Below are positions 8,721 to 17,753 of a stretch of DNA of 64,000 nucleotides, in pieces. The notes under the pieces were generated by a model. That model ran no database searches. It worked only from the letters and a program-made list of their open reading frames with translations, and was not told where the DNA came from. This DNA comes from Clostridia bacterium (GTDB taxonomy: Bacteria > Bacillota > Clostridia > Oscillospirales > UBA644): assembly GCA_017623595.1 (NCBI GenBank), contig JAGAOU010000037.1, positions 23,171 through 87,170 of the forward strand. The letters run 5' to 3'. The first letter of the stretch is position 1; each line of letters opens with the position of its first letter. The translations under genes and the position numbers were made by a program.

Positions 8721-9986
8721 ATGAAATTACTTGTGGTCGGTGGTGGCGGACGAGAGCATGCCATCATCAAAAAACTTCGGGAAAATCCCGAAGTGACCGA
8801 AATCTTTGCCCTTCCCGGCAACGGTGGCATTGCGCGGGATGCTACCTGCGTGGATATCGGTGCGAAGGATATCGACGCTATTGTGAAGTTTGCTGTGGAA
8901 AACAAGATTGATTATGCCGTGGTCGCCCCCGACGATCCTTTGGTCCTCGGGTGTGTGGATGCCTTGAATGAAAAGGGGATTCCCTGCTTCGGTCCCAAGG
9001 CCAATGCGGCCATCATTGAAGGCAGTAAGGTCTTTTCCAAGGATCTGATGAAGAAATACGGCATTCCTACCGCCGCCTATGAGGTCTTTACCGAAATGAA
9101 TGGGGCGCTGGAATACCTGAAAACCGCCCCCATTCCCACCGTCATCAAGGCCGACGGGCTTGCCCTCGGCAAGGGTGTGGTCATCGCCATGACCCGTGAG
9201 GAGGCTACCGATGCGGTGCGCTCCATGATGGAGGATAAAATTTTTGGGGAAAGCGGAAGCCGCGTTGTTATTGAGGAATTTTTGACCGGCCCTGAGGTTT
9301 CGGTGCTTTCCTTTACCGACGGGAAAACCGTGGTTCCCATGGTTTCCTCCATGGATCACAAACGAGCATTGGACAATGACGAAGGGTTGAACACCGGCGG
9401 TATGGGTACCATTGCCCCCAACCCCTATTACACCGCTGAAATTGCCGATGTGTGTATGAAGACCATCTTCAAGCCCACCATCGATGCCATGAATGCCGAG
9501 GGTAGAACCTTCAAGGGTTGCCTCTATTTCGGTCTCATGCTCACCCCCAAGGGCCCCAAGGTGATTGAGTACAACTGCCGTTTCGGCGATCCCGAGACTC
9601 AGGTGGTGCTTCCTCTGCTGGAAAGCGATCTTCTCACCGTAATGAAGGCCACAACCGACGGAACCCTGACCGAGGACATGGTCAAGTTCCGTGACGGATC
9701 CTGTGCCTGTGTGGTAATGGCCTCTGCGGGATATCCCCAAAAATATCAAACGGGGTATGAAATCACCCTTCCCGAAACCGTCGCCGACCGAGTTTATGTG
9801 GCGGGTGCAAAGCTTGTCGATGACAAGCTGCTCACCTCCGGCGGCCGAGTTCTCGGCGTGACCGGAACAGGGGAGACCCTGCCTGAGGCGCTCAACGCTG
9901 CGTATCAAGCTGTCAATGAAATTTCTTTCGAAAATGCTTTTTGCCGCAAGGACATCGGTGCCCGTGCATTGAAGGCATTGAATTGA
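8721..9986 (+). CDS. purD: Phosphoribosylamine--glycine ligase (GAR synthetase)
   Basis: PurD joins glycine to phosphoribosylamine with ATP, step 2 of purine synthesis. The 421 residues are typical. Visible features are the N-terminal VVGGGGREHAI loop, the ATP-grasp region IKADGLALGKGVVIA, EEFLTGPEVSVLSFTDG, NTGGMGTIAPNPY, and the metal-binding EYNCRFGDPETQVVLPLL. The start follows a GGAG motif about 8 bases upstream. The 68-base gap after the DUF6528-like genes contains no convincing terminator, so the purine operon probably reads through. purL follows 9 bases later. Confidence 0.97.
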   Translation: MKLLVVGGGGREHAIIKKLRENPEVTEIFALPGNGGIARDATCVDIGAKDIDAIVKFAVENKIDYAVVAPDDPLVLGCVDALNEKGIPCFGPKANAAIIEGSKVFSKDLMKKYGIPTAAYEVFTEMNGALEYLKTAPIPTVIKADGLALGKGVVIAMTREEATDAVRSMMEDKIFGESGSRVVIEEFLTGPEVSVLSFTDGKTVVPMVSSMDHKRALDNDEGLNTGGMGTIAPNPYYTAEIADVCMKTIFKPTIDAMNAEGRTFKGCLYFGLMLTPKGPKVIEYNCRFGDPETQVVLPLLESDLLTVMKATTDGTLTEDMVKFRDGSCACVVMASAGYPQKYQTGYEITLPETVADRVYVAGAKLVDDKLLTSGGRVLGVTGTGETLPEALNAAYQAVNEISFENAFCRKDIGARALKALN

Positions 9987-9995
9987 GGAGTTATT

Positions 9996-12900
9996 ATGGT
10001 ATATCGTGTTTATGTTGAAAAACGGGGCGAACTTGCCCATGAGGCCAACGGACTTCTGGAGGATGTCCGCGGTTTTCTCGGCATCGCTTCTTTGGAAAAG
10101 GTTCGTATTCTGAACCGCTACGATGTGGAAGGCATCGGGGAAGAGCTCTTTGAAAAAGCGGTCAACACCGTCTTTTCCGAACCTCAGGTGGATGTTGCCA
10201 CCGCCGATTACGATGCGGCAGGGGGCACGGTGTTTGCAGTGGAATATCTGCCCGGTCAGTTCGACCAGCGTGCCGATTCCGCCGCCCAGTGTATCCAGAT
10301 TATGAGTCAAGGGGAACGTCCCCTTGTCCGCACGGCGAAGATCTATATTTTGGAAGGAGATCTTTCCGAAGAAGAAATCGCCGCCATCCGCCATCACGTC
10401 ATTAACCCTGTGGAATGCCGTGAAGCGAGTCTGGAAAAGCCCGATACGCTGGCCCTTTCGGTGAATATCCCCGAATCGGTTGCCACCGTGGATGGATTTT
10501 TGGAACTGGATCGGGACGGACTGGATGCCCTGGTTAAGTCCCTTGGTCTTGCCATGGATCTGGACGACATCACCTTCTGTCAGAATTATTTCAAAACCGA
10601 AGGCCGTAACCCCACCATCACTGAAATCCGCATGATCGATACCTACTGGTCCGATCACTGCCGCCATACCACATTCCTTACCACTATCGACAATGTGAAG
10701 TTCGAGGATGCTCTTTTACAGAGCGCCTACGATGAATATATCGCCACCCGTAAGGAATTGGGACGCACCAAGCCCATCAATCTGATGGATATCGGTACCT
10801 TGGCGGGCAAATACCTGCACAAGAACGGTTATCTGGACAAACTGTACGAATCGGAAGAGATTAACGCTTGTACGGTTCGCATGACTGTGACCGTGGATGG
10901 GGAAGAGCAGCCCTGGCTTTTGCTCTTTAAGAACGAAACTCACAACCACCCCACCGAGATCGAGCCCTTCGGCGGCGCTGCCACCTGTATCGGTGGTGCT
11001 ATCCGCGATCCTCTGGCCAGCCGCGCTTACGTTTATGCCGCTATGCGCGTGACGGGGGCCGCCGATCCTTTGAAGCCTGTGGAGGAAACCATGACGGGTA
11101 AGCTTCCTCAGCGCAAGATTGTCACCACTGCCGCCGCCGGTTATTCTTCCTACGGTAACCAGATCGGTCTTTGCACCGGCATGGTGGACGAGCTCTACCA
11201 TCCCGGCTATGCGGCCAAGCGCATGGAAATCGGTGCAGTTGTCGGTGCGGTGCATGAAGATCACTCCAAGCCCGATTTCCCCGCTCCCGGCGATAAGGTT
11301 ATCCTTCTGGGCGGTCGTACGGGTCGCGACGGTTGCGGCGGTGCCACCGGTTCCTCCAAGAGCCACACCGTTGCTTCTCTGGAAAGCTGCGGCGCAGAGG
11401 TTCAGAAGGGGAATGCTCCCGAGGAACGCAAGCTTCAGCGTATGTTCCGCAACGGGGAAGCCGCCGTTATGATCAAGCGCTGCAATGACTTCGGCGCAGG
11501 CGGTGTTTCTGTTGCCATCGGTGAATTGGCCGACGGCCTGGAAATCGATCTGAATAAAGTACCAAAGAAATACGAAGGTTTGGACGGCACCGAACTGGCC
11601 ATTTCCGAATCCCAGGAACGTATGGCTGTTGTGGTTGCCGAAGAAAATGTGGCTCGTTTCCTGGAAATCGCCGAGAGCGAAAACCTGGAAGCCACCGTTG
11701 TTGCCACCGTCAAGGAAGATCCCCGTCTTAAGATGTATTGGAACGGGCAGACCATCTGTGACGTCAGCCGCGAATTTTTGAATTCCAACGGTGCGGAAAA
11801 ACATATCGATATTGACGTTGCCGCTCCCGTGTCCTTCAAGCCCGCCATCAACGGCTCCTTTACCGAAAATCTGTACAACGTAGCCACCGATCTGAACACC
11901 TGCTCCAAGCGCGGTCTGTCCGAGCGCTTCGACGCCACCATCGGCGCGGGCACGGTGCTTATGCCCTTCGGCGGTAAGCATCAGCAGACTCCCATTCAGG
12001 CCATGGTTCATAAGATCAGCCTGGAAAAGGGGCACACCGACGATTGCTCGGTCATGTCTTGGGGCTACAATCCCTACATCACCGAAAAGTCTCCCTATCA
12101 TGGCGCTTATCTTGCCGTGGTGGAATCCGCTGCCAAGCTGGTTGCCACCGGCGCTTCTTACGAGGATGTTTACCTCACCTTCCAGGAATATTTCCTGCGC
12201 GTGGGCAAGGATTCCAAGCGTTGGGGACAGCCTATGGCCGCCCTGTTGGGTGCTTTCAAGGCGCAGAAGGATCTGAAGATCGCCGCCATTGGCGGTAAGG
12301 ACTCCATGTCGGGTACCTTCGAAGATCTGGATGTTCCTCCCACCCTCGTTTCTTTTGCAATCACCACTGAAAAGGTGCAGAACATCATTTCCAATGAATT
12401 CAAGAAAGCGGGCAGCAAGGTGGTTTGCCTTTCTCCCGAATATGATGAAAACGGTCTTCCCAACACCGAATCCCTCCTGTCCCTCTTCCGTCGCGTGACC
12501 GAGCTTATGCGGGCGGGCAAGGTCTTGTCTTGCTACACTCCCGGCATGGGTGGTATCGGTGCCGCAGTCATGAAGATGGCATTCGGCAACGGCTTTGGCT
12601 TTGATTTCGCCGACACGGTATGCCCCAAGTGCCTGTTCGGTTATGAATACGGCTCCTTCGTCATGGAGGTGACCGAAGATGTGGAAGGTGCCCGTCTGAT
12701 CGGTACCGTTACCGACAAGGGCGTGATCACCCGGAAGGATGAATCTGTTTCCCTCGCCGACCTGCAGAAGGCTTACGAGGACAAACTGGAATCGGTTTAC
12801 GCCTGCAACATTCCCGACGCAAAGATCCCCGTTGAAACAGTTTCCTCTCCCGCATCTGTCCGTGTGGCTCCCGCCGTCAAGGTGGCTAAGCCCAAGGTGC

Positions 12901-13688
12901 TGATTCCCGTGTTCCCCGGAACCAACTGTGAATATGACTCTGCCCGCGCCGTTTCCGATGCAGGGGCCGAACCCGAGATCTTTGTGGTCAAGAACCGTTC
13001 CTCCGAAGCAATCGCCAAGAGTGTGGAGGAATTTGCCTGCAAGATCAAGGATTCTCAGGTGATCTTCATTCCCGGCGGGTTCTCCGGCGGGGACGAGCCC
13101 GATGGATCGGGTAAGTTCATCACCGCCTTCTTCCGCAACGCCGCCATTAAGGAAGAGGTTACCAAACTGTTGGAAGATCGGGACGGTCTGATGCTGGGTA
13201 TCTGCAACGGATTCCAGGCCTTGGTCAAGCTGGGCCTCGTTCCCTACGGCAAGATCATTGATACCGATGAAGCTTGCCCCACCTTGACCTACAACGTCAT
13301 CGGTCGTCACCAGTCCCGTATCGTCCGCACCCGTGTTGCCTCCAACAAGTCTCCCTGGCTTGCCAATACCAACGTGGGTGATGTGTACAACGTTGCCATT
13401 TCTCACGGGGAAGGTCGCTTCTTTGCAAGCGAATCTCTGGCACGGGAACTGATCAACAACGGTCAGGTTGCCACCCAGTATGTGGACCTTGCGGGCAATG
13501 CCACCGCCGATGTCCGCTTCAATCCCAACGGTTCCATTTTCGCCATCGAGGGTATCACCTCGCCCGACGGCCGTGTATTGGGTAAGATGGGCCATTCCGA
13601 ACGTATCGGCAACGGTCTGTACCGCAACGTCCCCGGCGAATACGACATGAAGCTCTTCAAATCCGCAGTAGAATATTTTAAGAAATAA
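9996..13688 (+). CDS. purL: Phosphoribosylformylglycinamidine synthase, single-chain PurL with fused glutaminase
   Basis: Converts FGAR to FGAM using ATP and glutamine (step 4). At 1230 residues it is the long form that holds PurS-like, PurL and PurQ parts in one chain, so separate purS and purQ are not needed. The order is an N-terminal PurS-like region, the first AIR-synthase half with DTYWSDHCRHTTF and KNETHNHPTEIEPFGGAATC, the second half with GGKDSMSGTFE, and a C-terminal class I glutamine amidotransferase. The glutaminase nucleophile is C1070 in GICNGFQAL and its catalytic His is H1137 in SHGEGRFF. Starts 9 bases after purD with a GAGGAG site. This form is common in Clostridia and gamma-proteobacteria. 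Confidence 0.97.
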   Translation: MVYRVYVEKRGELAHEANGLLEDVRGFLGIASLEKVRILNRYDVEGIGEELFEKAVNTVFSEPQVDVATADYDAAGGTVFAVEYLPGQFDQRADSAAQCIQIMSQGERPLVRTAKIYILEGDLSEEEIAAIRHHVINPVECREASLEKPDTLALSVNIPESVATVDGFLELDRDGLDALVKSLGLAMDLDDITFCQNYFKTEGRNPTITEIRMIDTYWSDHCRHTTFLTTIDNVKFEDALLQSAYDEYIATRKELGRTKPINLMDIGTLAGKYLHKNGYLDKLYESEEINACTVRMTVTVDGEEQPWLLLFKNETHNHPTEIEPFGGAATCIGGAIRDPLASRAYVYAAMRVTGAADPLKPVEETMTGKLPQRKIVTTAAAGYSSYGNQIGLCTGMVDELYHPGYAAKRMEIGAVVGAVHEDHSKPDFPAPGDKVILLGGRTGRDGCGGATGSSKSHTVASLESCGAEVQKGNAPEERKLQRMFRNGEAAVMIKRCNDFGAGGVSVAIGELADGLEIDLNKVPKKYEGLDGTELAISESQERMAVVVAEENVARFLEIAESENLEATVVATVKEDPRLKMYWNGQTICDVSREFLNSNGAEKHIDIDVAAPVSFKPAINGSFTENLYNVATDLNTCSKRGLSERFDATIGAGTVLMPFGGKHQQTPIQAMVHKISLEKGHTDDCSVMSWGYNPYITEKSPYHGAYLAVVESAAKLVATGASYEDVYLTFQEYFLRVGKDSKRWGQPMAALLGAFKAQKDLKIAAIGGKDSMSGTFEDLDVPPTLVSFAITTEKVQNIISNEFKKAGSKVVCLSPEYDENGLPNTESLLSLFRRVTELMRAGKVLSCYTPGMGGIGAAVMKMAFGNGFGFDFADTVCPKCLFGYEYGSFVMEVTEDVEGARLIGTVTDKGVITRKDESVSLADLQKAYEDKLESVYACNIPDAKIPVETVSSPASVRVAPAVKVAKPKVLIPVFPGTNCEYDSARAVSDAGAEPEIFVVKNRSSEAIAKSVEEFACKIKDSQVIFIPGGFSGGDEPDGSGKFITAFFRNAAIKEEVTKLLEDRDGLMLGICNGFQALVKLGLVPYGKIIDTDEACPTLTYNVIGRHQSRIVRTRVASNKSPWLANTNVGDVYNVAISHGEGRFFASESLARELINNGQVATQYVDLAGNATADVRFNPNGSIFAIEGITSPDGRVLGKMGHSERIGNGLYRNVPGEYDMKLFKSAVEYFKK

Positions 13689-13706
13689 GAAAAGGAGAAC
13701 ATTCCA

Positions 13707-15383
13707 ATGGCTTATCTTTCCGACATTGAAATCGCACAGCAGTGCAAAATGCTCCCCATCACCGAAATCGCAAAAACCGCAGGTATTGACGACAAATATC
13801 TGGAACAATACGGCAAATACAAGGCAAAGGTTGATCTTTCCCTGATGAAGGAAAGCGACAAAAAGAACGGCAAACTGATCCTTGTTACCGCTATGACGCC
13901 CACCCCCGCCGGGGAAGGGAAGACCACCACCACCATCGGTCTGGCCGACGGCCTTCGCAAGATCGGCAAAAACGTCATGGTTGCTCTCCGTGAACCCTCC
14001 CTCGGTCCCGTTTTCGGGGTCAAGGGCGGTGCCGCCGGCGGCGGTTACGCACAGGTCGTCCCCATGGAGGATATCAACCTTCACTTCACCGGTGACTTCC
14101 ATGCCATCGGTGCTGCCAACAACCTGTTGGCCGCCATGCTGGACAACCATATCCATCAGGGCAATACCCTCGGCATCGATCCTCGCAAGATCACATGGAA
14201 GCGTTGCGTGGATATGAATGACCGCCAGCTTCGTTTTGTTGTGGACGGTCTGGGCGGCAAGGTCAACGGCGTTCCCCGTGAAGACGGCTTCGACATCACC
14301 GTTGCCTCCGAAATCATGGCAGTTCTCTGCCTTTCCGGTTCTATCACCGAACTGAAGGAACGCCTCTCCCGTATTATCGTTGGTTATACCTATGATGATA
14401 AACCCGTCACCTGCGCCGACATCAAGGCTCAGGGTGCTATGGCCGCCCTTCTGAAGGACGCCCTCAAGCCCAACCTGGTTCAGACGCTGGAAGGCACTCC
14501 CGCATTGGTTCACGGCGGTCCCTTCGCCAACATCGCCCACGGTTGTAACTCCGTTACCGCCACCAAGCTGGCTATGAAGCTGGGCGATTATGCGGTTACC
14601 GAAGCAGGCTTCGGCGCCGATCTCGGTGCTGAAAAGTTCTTGGACATCAAGTGCCGCACCGCCGGTTTGACTCCCGACGCTGTGGTTGTGGTTGCCACCG
14701 TCCGCGCTCTGAAGATGCATGGCGGACTTGCCAAGACCGAATTGAACACCGAGGATCTGGTTGCCCTCGAAAAGGGTATTCCCAACCTTCTGCGTCATGT
14801 TTCCAACATTAAGAATGTTTACAAACTGCCCTGCGTGGTTGCTGTCAACCGCTTCCCCACCGATACCGATGCGGAAATCGACTTCATCGTTGCCAAGTGC
14901 CGTGAGCTGGGCGTCAACACCGTTCTGTCCACCGTTTGGGCCAACGGCGGCGAAGGCGGCAAGGAGCTTGCCAAGGAAGTGGTTCGTCTCTGCGAAGAAG
15001 AACAGGGTGATTTCACCTTCTCCTATGAGCTGGACGGCACCATCGAAGATCGCATCGACGCAGTGGTCCGCAAGGTCTACGGCGGTGACGGTATTTCCGT
15101 TCTCCCCGCAGCCAAGGCTCAGATCGCCCGTCTGACCGAGCTGGGCTTCGGCAATCTGCCCATCTGTGTGGCTAAGACCCAGTATTCCTTCTCCGATGAT
15201 CCCATGAAGTTGGGCGCTCCCGAGGGCTTCACCGTTACTGTCCGTAACGTGAAGGTTTCCGCAGGTGCCGGCTTTATCGTGGTTCTCACCGGTGATATTA
15301 TGACCATGCCCGGTCTTCCCAAGGTTCCCGCCGCTGAACGCATCGACGTGGACGAAGACGGTAAGATCTCCGGCCTCTTTTAA
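13707..15383 (+). CDS. fhs: Formate--tetrahydrofolate ligase
   Basis: Makes 10-formyl-THF from formate, THF and ATP. The 558 residues match the family, and the P-loop [11 protein letters not shown] occupies residues 64-74. Other signatures are [54 protein letters not shown] and the C-terminal [21 protein letters not shown]. Lying 18 bases after purL, it feeds the two formyl-transfer steps (PurN, AICAR transformylase) encoded upstream, so its role here is most simply purine synthesis. Nothing in the window points to a Wood-Ljungdahl pathway. Confidence 0.97.
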   Translation: MAYLSDIEIAQQCKMLPITEIAKTAGIDDKYLEQYGKYKAKVDLSLMKESDKKNGKLILVTAMTPTPAGEGKTTTTIGLADGLRKIGKNVMVALREPSLGPVFGVKGGAAGGGYAQVVPMEDINLHFTGDFHAIGAANNLLAAMLDNHIHQGNTLGIDPRKITWKRCVDMNDRQLRFVVDGLGGKVNGVPREDGFDITVASEIMAVLCLSGSITELKERLSRIIVGYTYDDKPVTCADIKAQGAMAALLKDALKPNLVQTLEGTPALVHGGPFANIAHGCNSVTATKLAMKLGDYAVTEAGFGADLGAEKFLDIKCRTAGLTPDAVVVVATVRALKMHGGLAKTELNTEDLVALEKGIPNLLRHVSNIKNVYKLPCVVAVNRFPTDTDAEIDFIVAKCRELGVNTVLSTVWANGGEGGKELAKEVVRLCEEEQGDFTFSYELDGTIEDRIDAVVRKVYGGDGISVLPAAKAQIARLTELGFGNLPICVAKTQYSFSDDPMKLGAPEGFTVTVRNVKVSAGAGFIVVLTGDIMTMPGLPKVPAAERIDVDEDGKISGLF

Positions 15384-15388
15384 TCGCC

Positions 15389-15982
15389 ATGAAACTGATT
15401 ATTGCATCCAACAATGCCCATAAGATCCGCGAGATCAAGCAGATTTTAGGCTCCCGTTTTGAAGAGATTCTCTCTCTGCGGGAGGCGAAGATTGATCATG
15501 AAACCGTGGAGGATGGCACCACCTTTTTGGAAAATGCTCGCAAAAAGGCCACCGAGATCGCCGAGATCTCGGGGTGCTGTGCCCTTGCGGACGACAGCGG
15601 CATCTGTGCCCATGCCCTCAACAACGAGCCGGGAGTCTACTCCGCCCGTTATGCGGGGGGACACGGGGACGATGAGGCCAATAACCAACTGCTGATCAAA
15701 AATCTGCGGGACAAGGACGATCGCACCGCCCATTACGCCTGTGCCATTGTCCTCGCCTATCCCGACGGATCCATCCTCAGCGCGGAAGGGGAGATGCACG
15801 GGGAAGTGATCGACAACCCCCGCGGAGAAAACGGCTTCGGCTATGATCCCATTTTCTTCCTTCCCGAGTATGGCATGACCTCTGCGGAAATCTCCCCCGA
15901 GGAGAAAAACCGCATCAGCCACCGCGCTAAGGCCCTCAACGCCCTCGTGGAAAAGCTCGACCGCGACGAAAGGGACAACTAA
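15389..15982 (+). CDS. rdgB: XTP/dITP (non-canonical purine NTP) pyrophosphatase
   Basis: Hydrolyses ITP, dITP and XTP to monophosphates, keeping deaminated purines out of nucleic acids. A 197-residue HAM1/RdgB family protein with the N-terminal SNNAHKIREI motif, TFLENARKKA, LADDSGICAHAL, GVYSARYAG and GENGFGYDPIFF. It starts 5 bases after fhs; the ribosome site must lie inside the fhs end and is weak, suggesting coupling. It is the last gene of the purine operon and a strong terminator follows. Co-location of a nucleotide house-cleaning enzyme with de novo synthesis fits functionally. Confidence 0.95.
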   Translation: MKLIIASNNAHKIREIKQILGSRFEEILSLREAKIDHETVEDGTTFLENARKKATEIAEISGCCALADDSGICAHALNNEPGVYSARYAGGHGDDEANNQLLIKNLRDKDDRTAHYACAIVLAYPDGSILSAEGEMHGEVIDNPRGENGFGYDPIFFLPEYGMTSAEISPEEKNRISHRAKALNALVEKLDRDERDN

Positions 15983-15993
15983 CAGAATACAAG

Positions 15994-16024
15994 AAAGGCG
16001 ATCCTCTTTGAGGATCGCCTTTTC
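15994..16024 (+). terminator. Rho-independent terminator closing the purine operon
   Basis: A perfect 12-bp stem (AAGGCGATCCTC with its complement) has a 3-base loop and is followed by a short T-run. It begins 12 bases after the rdgB stop. Confidence 0.88.
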
Positions 16025-16038
16025 ATGGTTTTTGTCGG

Positions 16039-16060
16039 CCGCCGCAAGTGCTTGCGGCGG
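16039..16060. repeat. Inverted repeat, CCGCCGCAAG-TG-CTTGCGGCGG
   Basis: A perfect 10-bp GC-rich palindrome between the purine terminator and the convergent minus-strand gene. It could stop transcription arriving from the minus strand, but neither side has a T-tract, so its role is uncertain. Confidence 0.5.
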
Positions 16061-16135
16061 AATTTCGGGGTTCACTTTTCATCGTAAGAAAACCCCTTCC
16101 CCGGTCGCCAATATCTCATCTGCACTTACGCTGAT

Positions 16136-17386
16136 TTATCTTTCATCGATCTCAAGGCGGTAGATTTCCATCTGACCCGGTGCGAGCCAGGTGCCGGAAA
16201 TGATATTTCCGTCTTCCGTGATGCGGTAATTGGCGTCCCAATGGTCTGTGGCAACATCATGCTCGACACCGCCGAAGCAGATGCGCCAAATGCGCTTGAC
16301 CGACGTGTTGAGGACAAGATGGAACATTCCGCTTTCCTTTTGATCGTTGTTGAGGATCGCTACGTATTCGTTGTCCTTTTCATCGGTAAAGCGGCTGATT
16401 ACGCCGTGGAGTCCGTGGTCCGAGGTGAAATGCTTGACGTATGTGTGAACGCCGTCCTCCCAGCTCTCCCAGCCGCCGTAAGCCCTGCCGAGATGCCAGC
16501 TTGCGCGGTGCGTCAGACGCATCATCAGCGCGCCGTAGGTTTTGTGGAAAAGACGAAGCTGACGGGAGAGCCAGGTCCAGGTTTCCGTCTTTTCACCAAG
16601 CTCGTTGACGGGCGCGTTGCGGTAGTTGATATGCGAGCGCATCATTCGGTAGTAGAACCAGATGATGCCCTTCGCTCCGTGGATGACGGAGGTGTAAAGC
16701 TGCCAGCGGATGTCGTCCTCGTTCGGACAGCGATAACGGAAATGACCAACCGAAAGGACGATGCTCCAGAAGGGTACGTTCATGACAGCCGCCGCTTCCG
16801 AAAAGACGCGCAGACTGTTGTAATAAGCGTCGACGCCCTCGCCGTTTCCGAAGGGGTTCATTTGCGTGTAGTTATCAAAGGAGATCAACGGAACGCCGAG
16901 GGAAGGAATCACTTCGTGCGTCCACTCGGTAAAGCTTTCGCATCCCCAAAGAGGCAGGTGAACGTGCCAACCGGGAAAATGATTGAGATAGGGGGTCAGG
17001 TGCGGGGCAAGCTCAAGCTGAATGGCGGCGGCTGCTTTAATGTCAGCGAAGCTGTCGTGACGGGGCTCGTCACCGAGGTGGAAGCCGAAAACCGCAGGAT
17101 GGCTGCCAAAATCAGCAACCGCTTCGGCCACCTTTGCGCGGTATCCCTCAGGATCGCTTGCGGCACCGTGCCAGGTTGTGCGGCTGTCGGAGAGGATGAG
17201 TCGGATGCCGTGGGCGTGGCATTCGTCGAGAAGTGCGAGGAGTTTTTTCTTGCGTTCGGGGTCGGGTGCGTAATGCGGAGCGACGGTCAAGGTCATTCCG
17301 CAAGCCGCCCAATCCGCAACATCGGACAGCGGAACGTCATCAATGGCTTGGGTACCCCAGAATCCCATGGGGAAAATTTCGTGCAT
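16136..17386 (-). CDS. Glycoside-hydrolase-like TIM-barrel protein, specificity unknown
   Basis: A 416-residue protein without signal peptide. The start at 17386 is chosen for its AAAGGAG site 7 bases upstream; a longer in-frame version would begin inside the -35 box. The sequence reads like a (beta/alpha)8 glycosidase: MGFWGTQAID at the N-terminus, FGFHLGDEPRHDSF with the GDEP block common at a strand-4 catalytic acid in such barrels, VPLISFDNYTQMNP, a WSIVLSVGHFRYR strand, HGAKGIIWFYYR, and a C-terminal beta-domain (EYVAILNNDQKE, GTWLAPGQMEIYRLE) like those following GH42-type barrels. Family and substrate cannot be named. It is a single-gene unit with its own promoter at 17457-17485. Confidence 0.65.
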   Translation of the reverse strand: MHEIFPMGFWGTQAIDDVPLSDVADWAACGMTLTVAPHYAPDPERKKKLLALLDECHAHGIRLILSDSRTTWHGAASDPEGYRAKVAEAVADFGSHPAVFGFHLGDEPRHDSFADIKAAAAIQLELAPHLTPYLNHFPGWHVHLPLWGCESFTEWTHEVIPSLGVPLISFDNYTQMNPFGNGEGVDAYYNSLRVFSEAAAVMNVPFWSIVLSVGHFRYRCPNEDDIRWQLYTSVIHGAKGIIWFYYRMMRSHINYRNAPVNELGEKTETWTWLSRQLRLFHKTYGALMMRLTHRASWHLGRAYGGWESWEDGVHTYVKHFTSDHGLHGVISRFTDEKDNEYVAILNNDQKESGMFHLVLNTSVKRIWRICFGGVEHDVATDHWDANYRITEDGNIISGTWLAPGQMEIYRLEIDER

Positions 17387-17456
17387 AATTTTGCTCCTTT
17401 CTGTCGGGCTTCTCCCGAGTTCACTTGAATTTCCGATAGAGGAATGATTTGCCTCC

Positions 17457-17485
17457 ATTCTATCATATTTTTTAGGATTTGTCAA
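17457..17485 (-). promoter_or_regulatory. Promoter of the glycosidase-like gene
   Basis: Minus-strand TTGACA (17480-17485) and TAGAAT (17457-17462) are separated by 17 bases, about 70 bases upstream of the chosen start. Confidence 0.7.
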
Positions 17486-17665
17486 TATCTGCCATTGAAA
17501 AATATCTCAAACACCGTAGCTTTATTTCCCGCCGTGGATCGGGAATACTGTGCCGACCTTGTCCTCCCGTCGGGGTCGTCAAGGTGTTTGTTTTTTTTCT
17601 GTCATAGGTAGGATCAACGTTTATTCATCATCGTTTCGTAGTTCATGCTTTTTTTGTGACAAACA

Positions 17666-17685
17666 ATTGAACACTTGCTCAAATG
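17666..17685. promoter_or_regulatory. Upstream metal-repressor operator
   Basis: ATTGAACACTTGCTCAAATG, an imperfect inverted repeat, ends 2 bases before the -35 box. It matches the downstream operator at 16 of 20 positions and resembles known CadC/CzrA/SmtB sites (TTGAA...TTCAA). Confidence 0.75.
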
Positions 17686-17687
17686 TA

Positions 17688-17716
17688 TTGACAAATCTTG
17701 TCGAGGTGTGTATAAT
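17688..17716 (+). promoter_or_regulatory. Promoter of the metal-resistance operon
   Basis: A full-consensus TTGACA (17688-17693) and TATAAT (17711-17716) with a 17-base spacer. It would be very strong unless repressed, which fits the flanking operators. Confidence 0.92.
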
Positions 17717-17720
17717 AACA

Positions 17721-17740
17721 ATTGAACAATCATTCAAATG
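17721..17740. promoter_or_regulatory. Downstream metal-repressor operator over the transcription start
   Basis: ATTGAACAATCATTCAAATG contains a clean TTGAA-N6-TTCAA inverted repeat starting 4 bases after the -10 box. A bound dimer would cover the transcription start and block initiation. Confidence 0.8.
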
Positions 17741-17753
17741 AAAGGAGACTTTT

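Larger units (their letters stand above)
17387..17753. other. Divergent intergenic region between glycosidase-like gene and metal repressor
   Basis: These 367 bases hold the minus-strand promoter (17457-17485) and, near the right end, the metal-regulated promoter with its two operators (17666-17740). Between them a hairpin-like stretch (about 17555-17596, ACCTTG/CAAGGT stem followed by a T-run) has no plus-strand gene before it to terminate. No coding region is convincing here. Confidence 0.7.

Noticed and set aside
10716..14798. A 1360-codon open frame on the minus strand opposite purL and fhs
   Set aside because: Its translation is low-complexity Gly/His/Val text without any domain and mirrors codon bias of the two real genes on the other strand.
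13707..15383. fhs as evidence for acetogenesis (Wood-Ljungdahl pathway)
   Set aside because: It is embedded in the purine operon and no other gene of that pathway lies in the window.
17555..17596. Terminator-like hairpin with T-run on the plus strand
   Set aside because: No plus-strand gene precedes it (the purine operon ends at 15982 with its own terminator) and the stem is interrupted, so a function is not supported.
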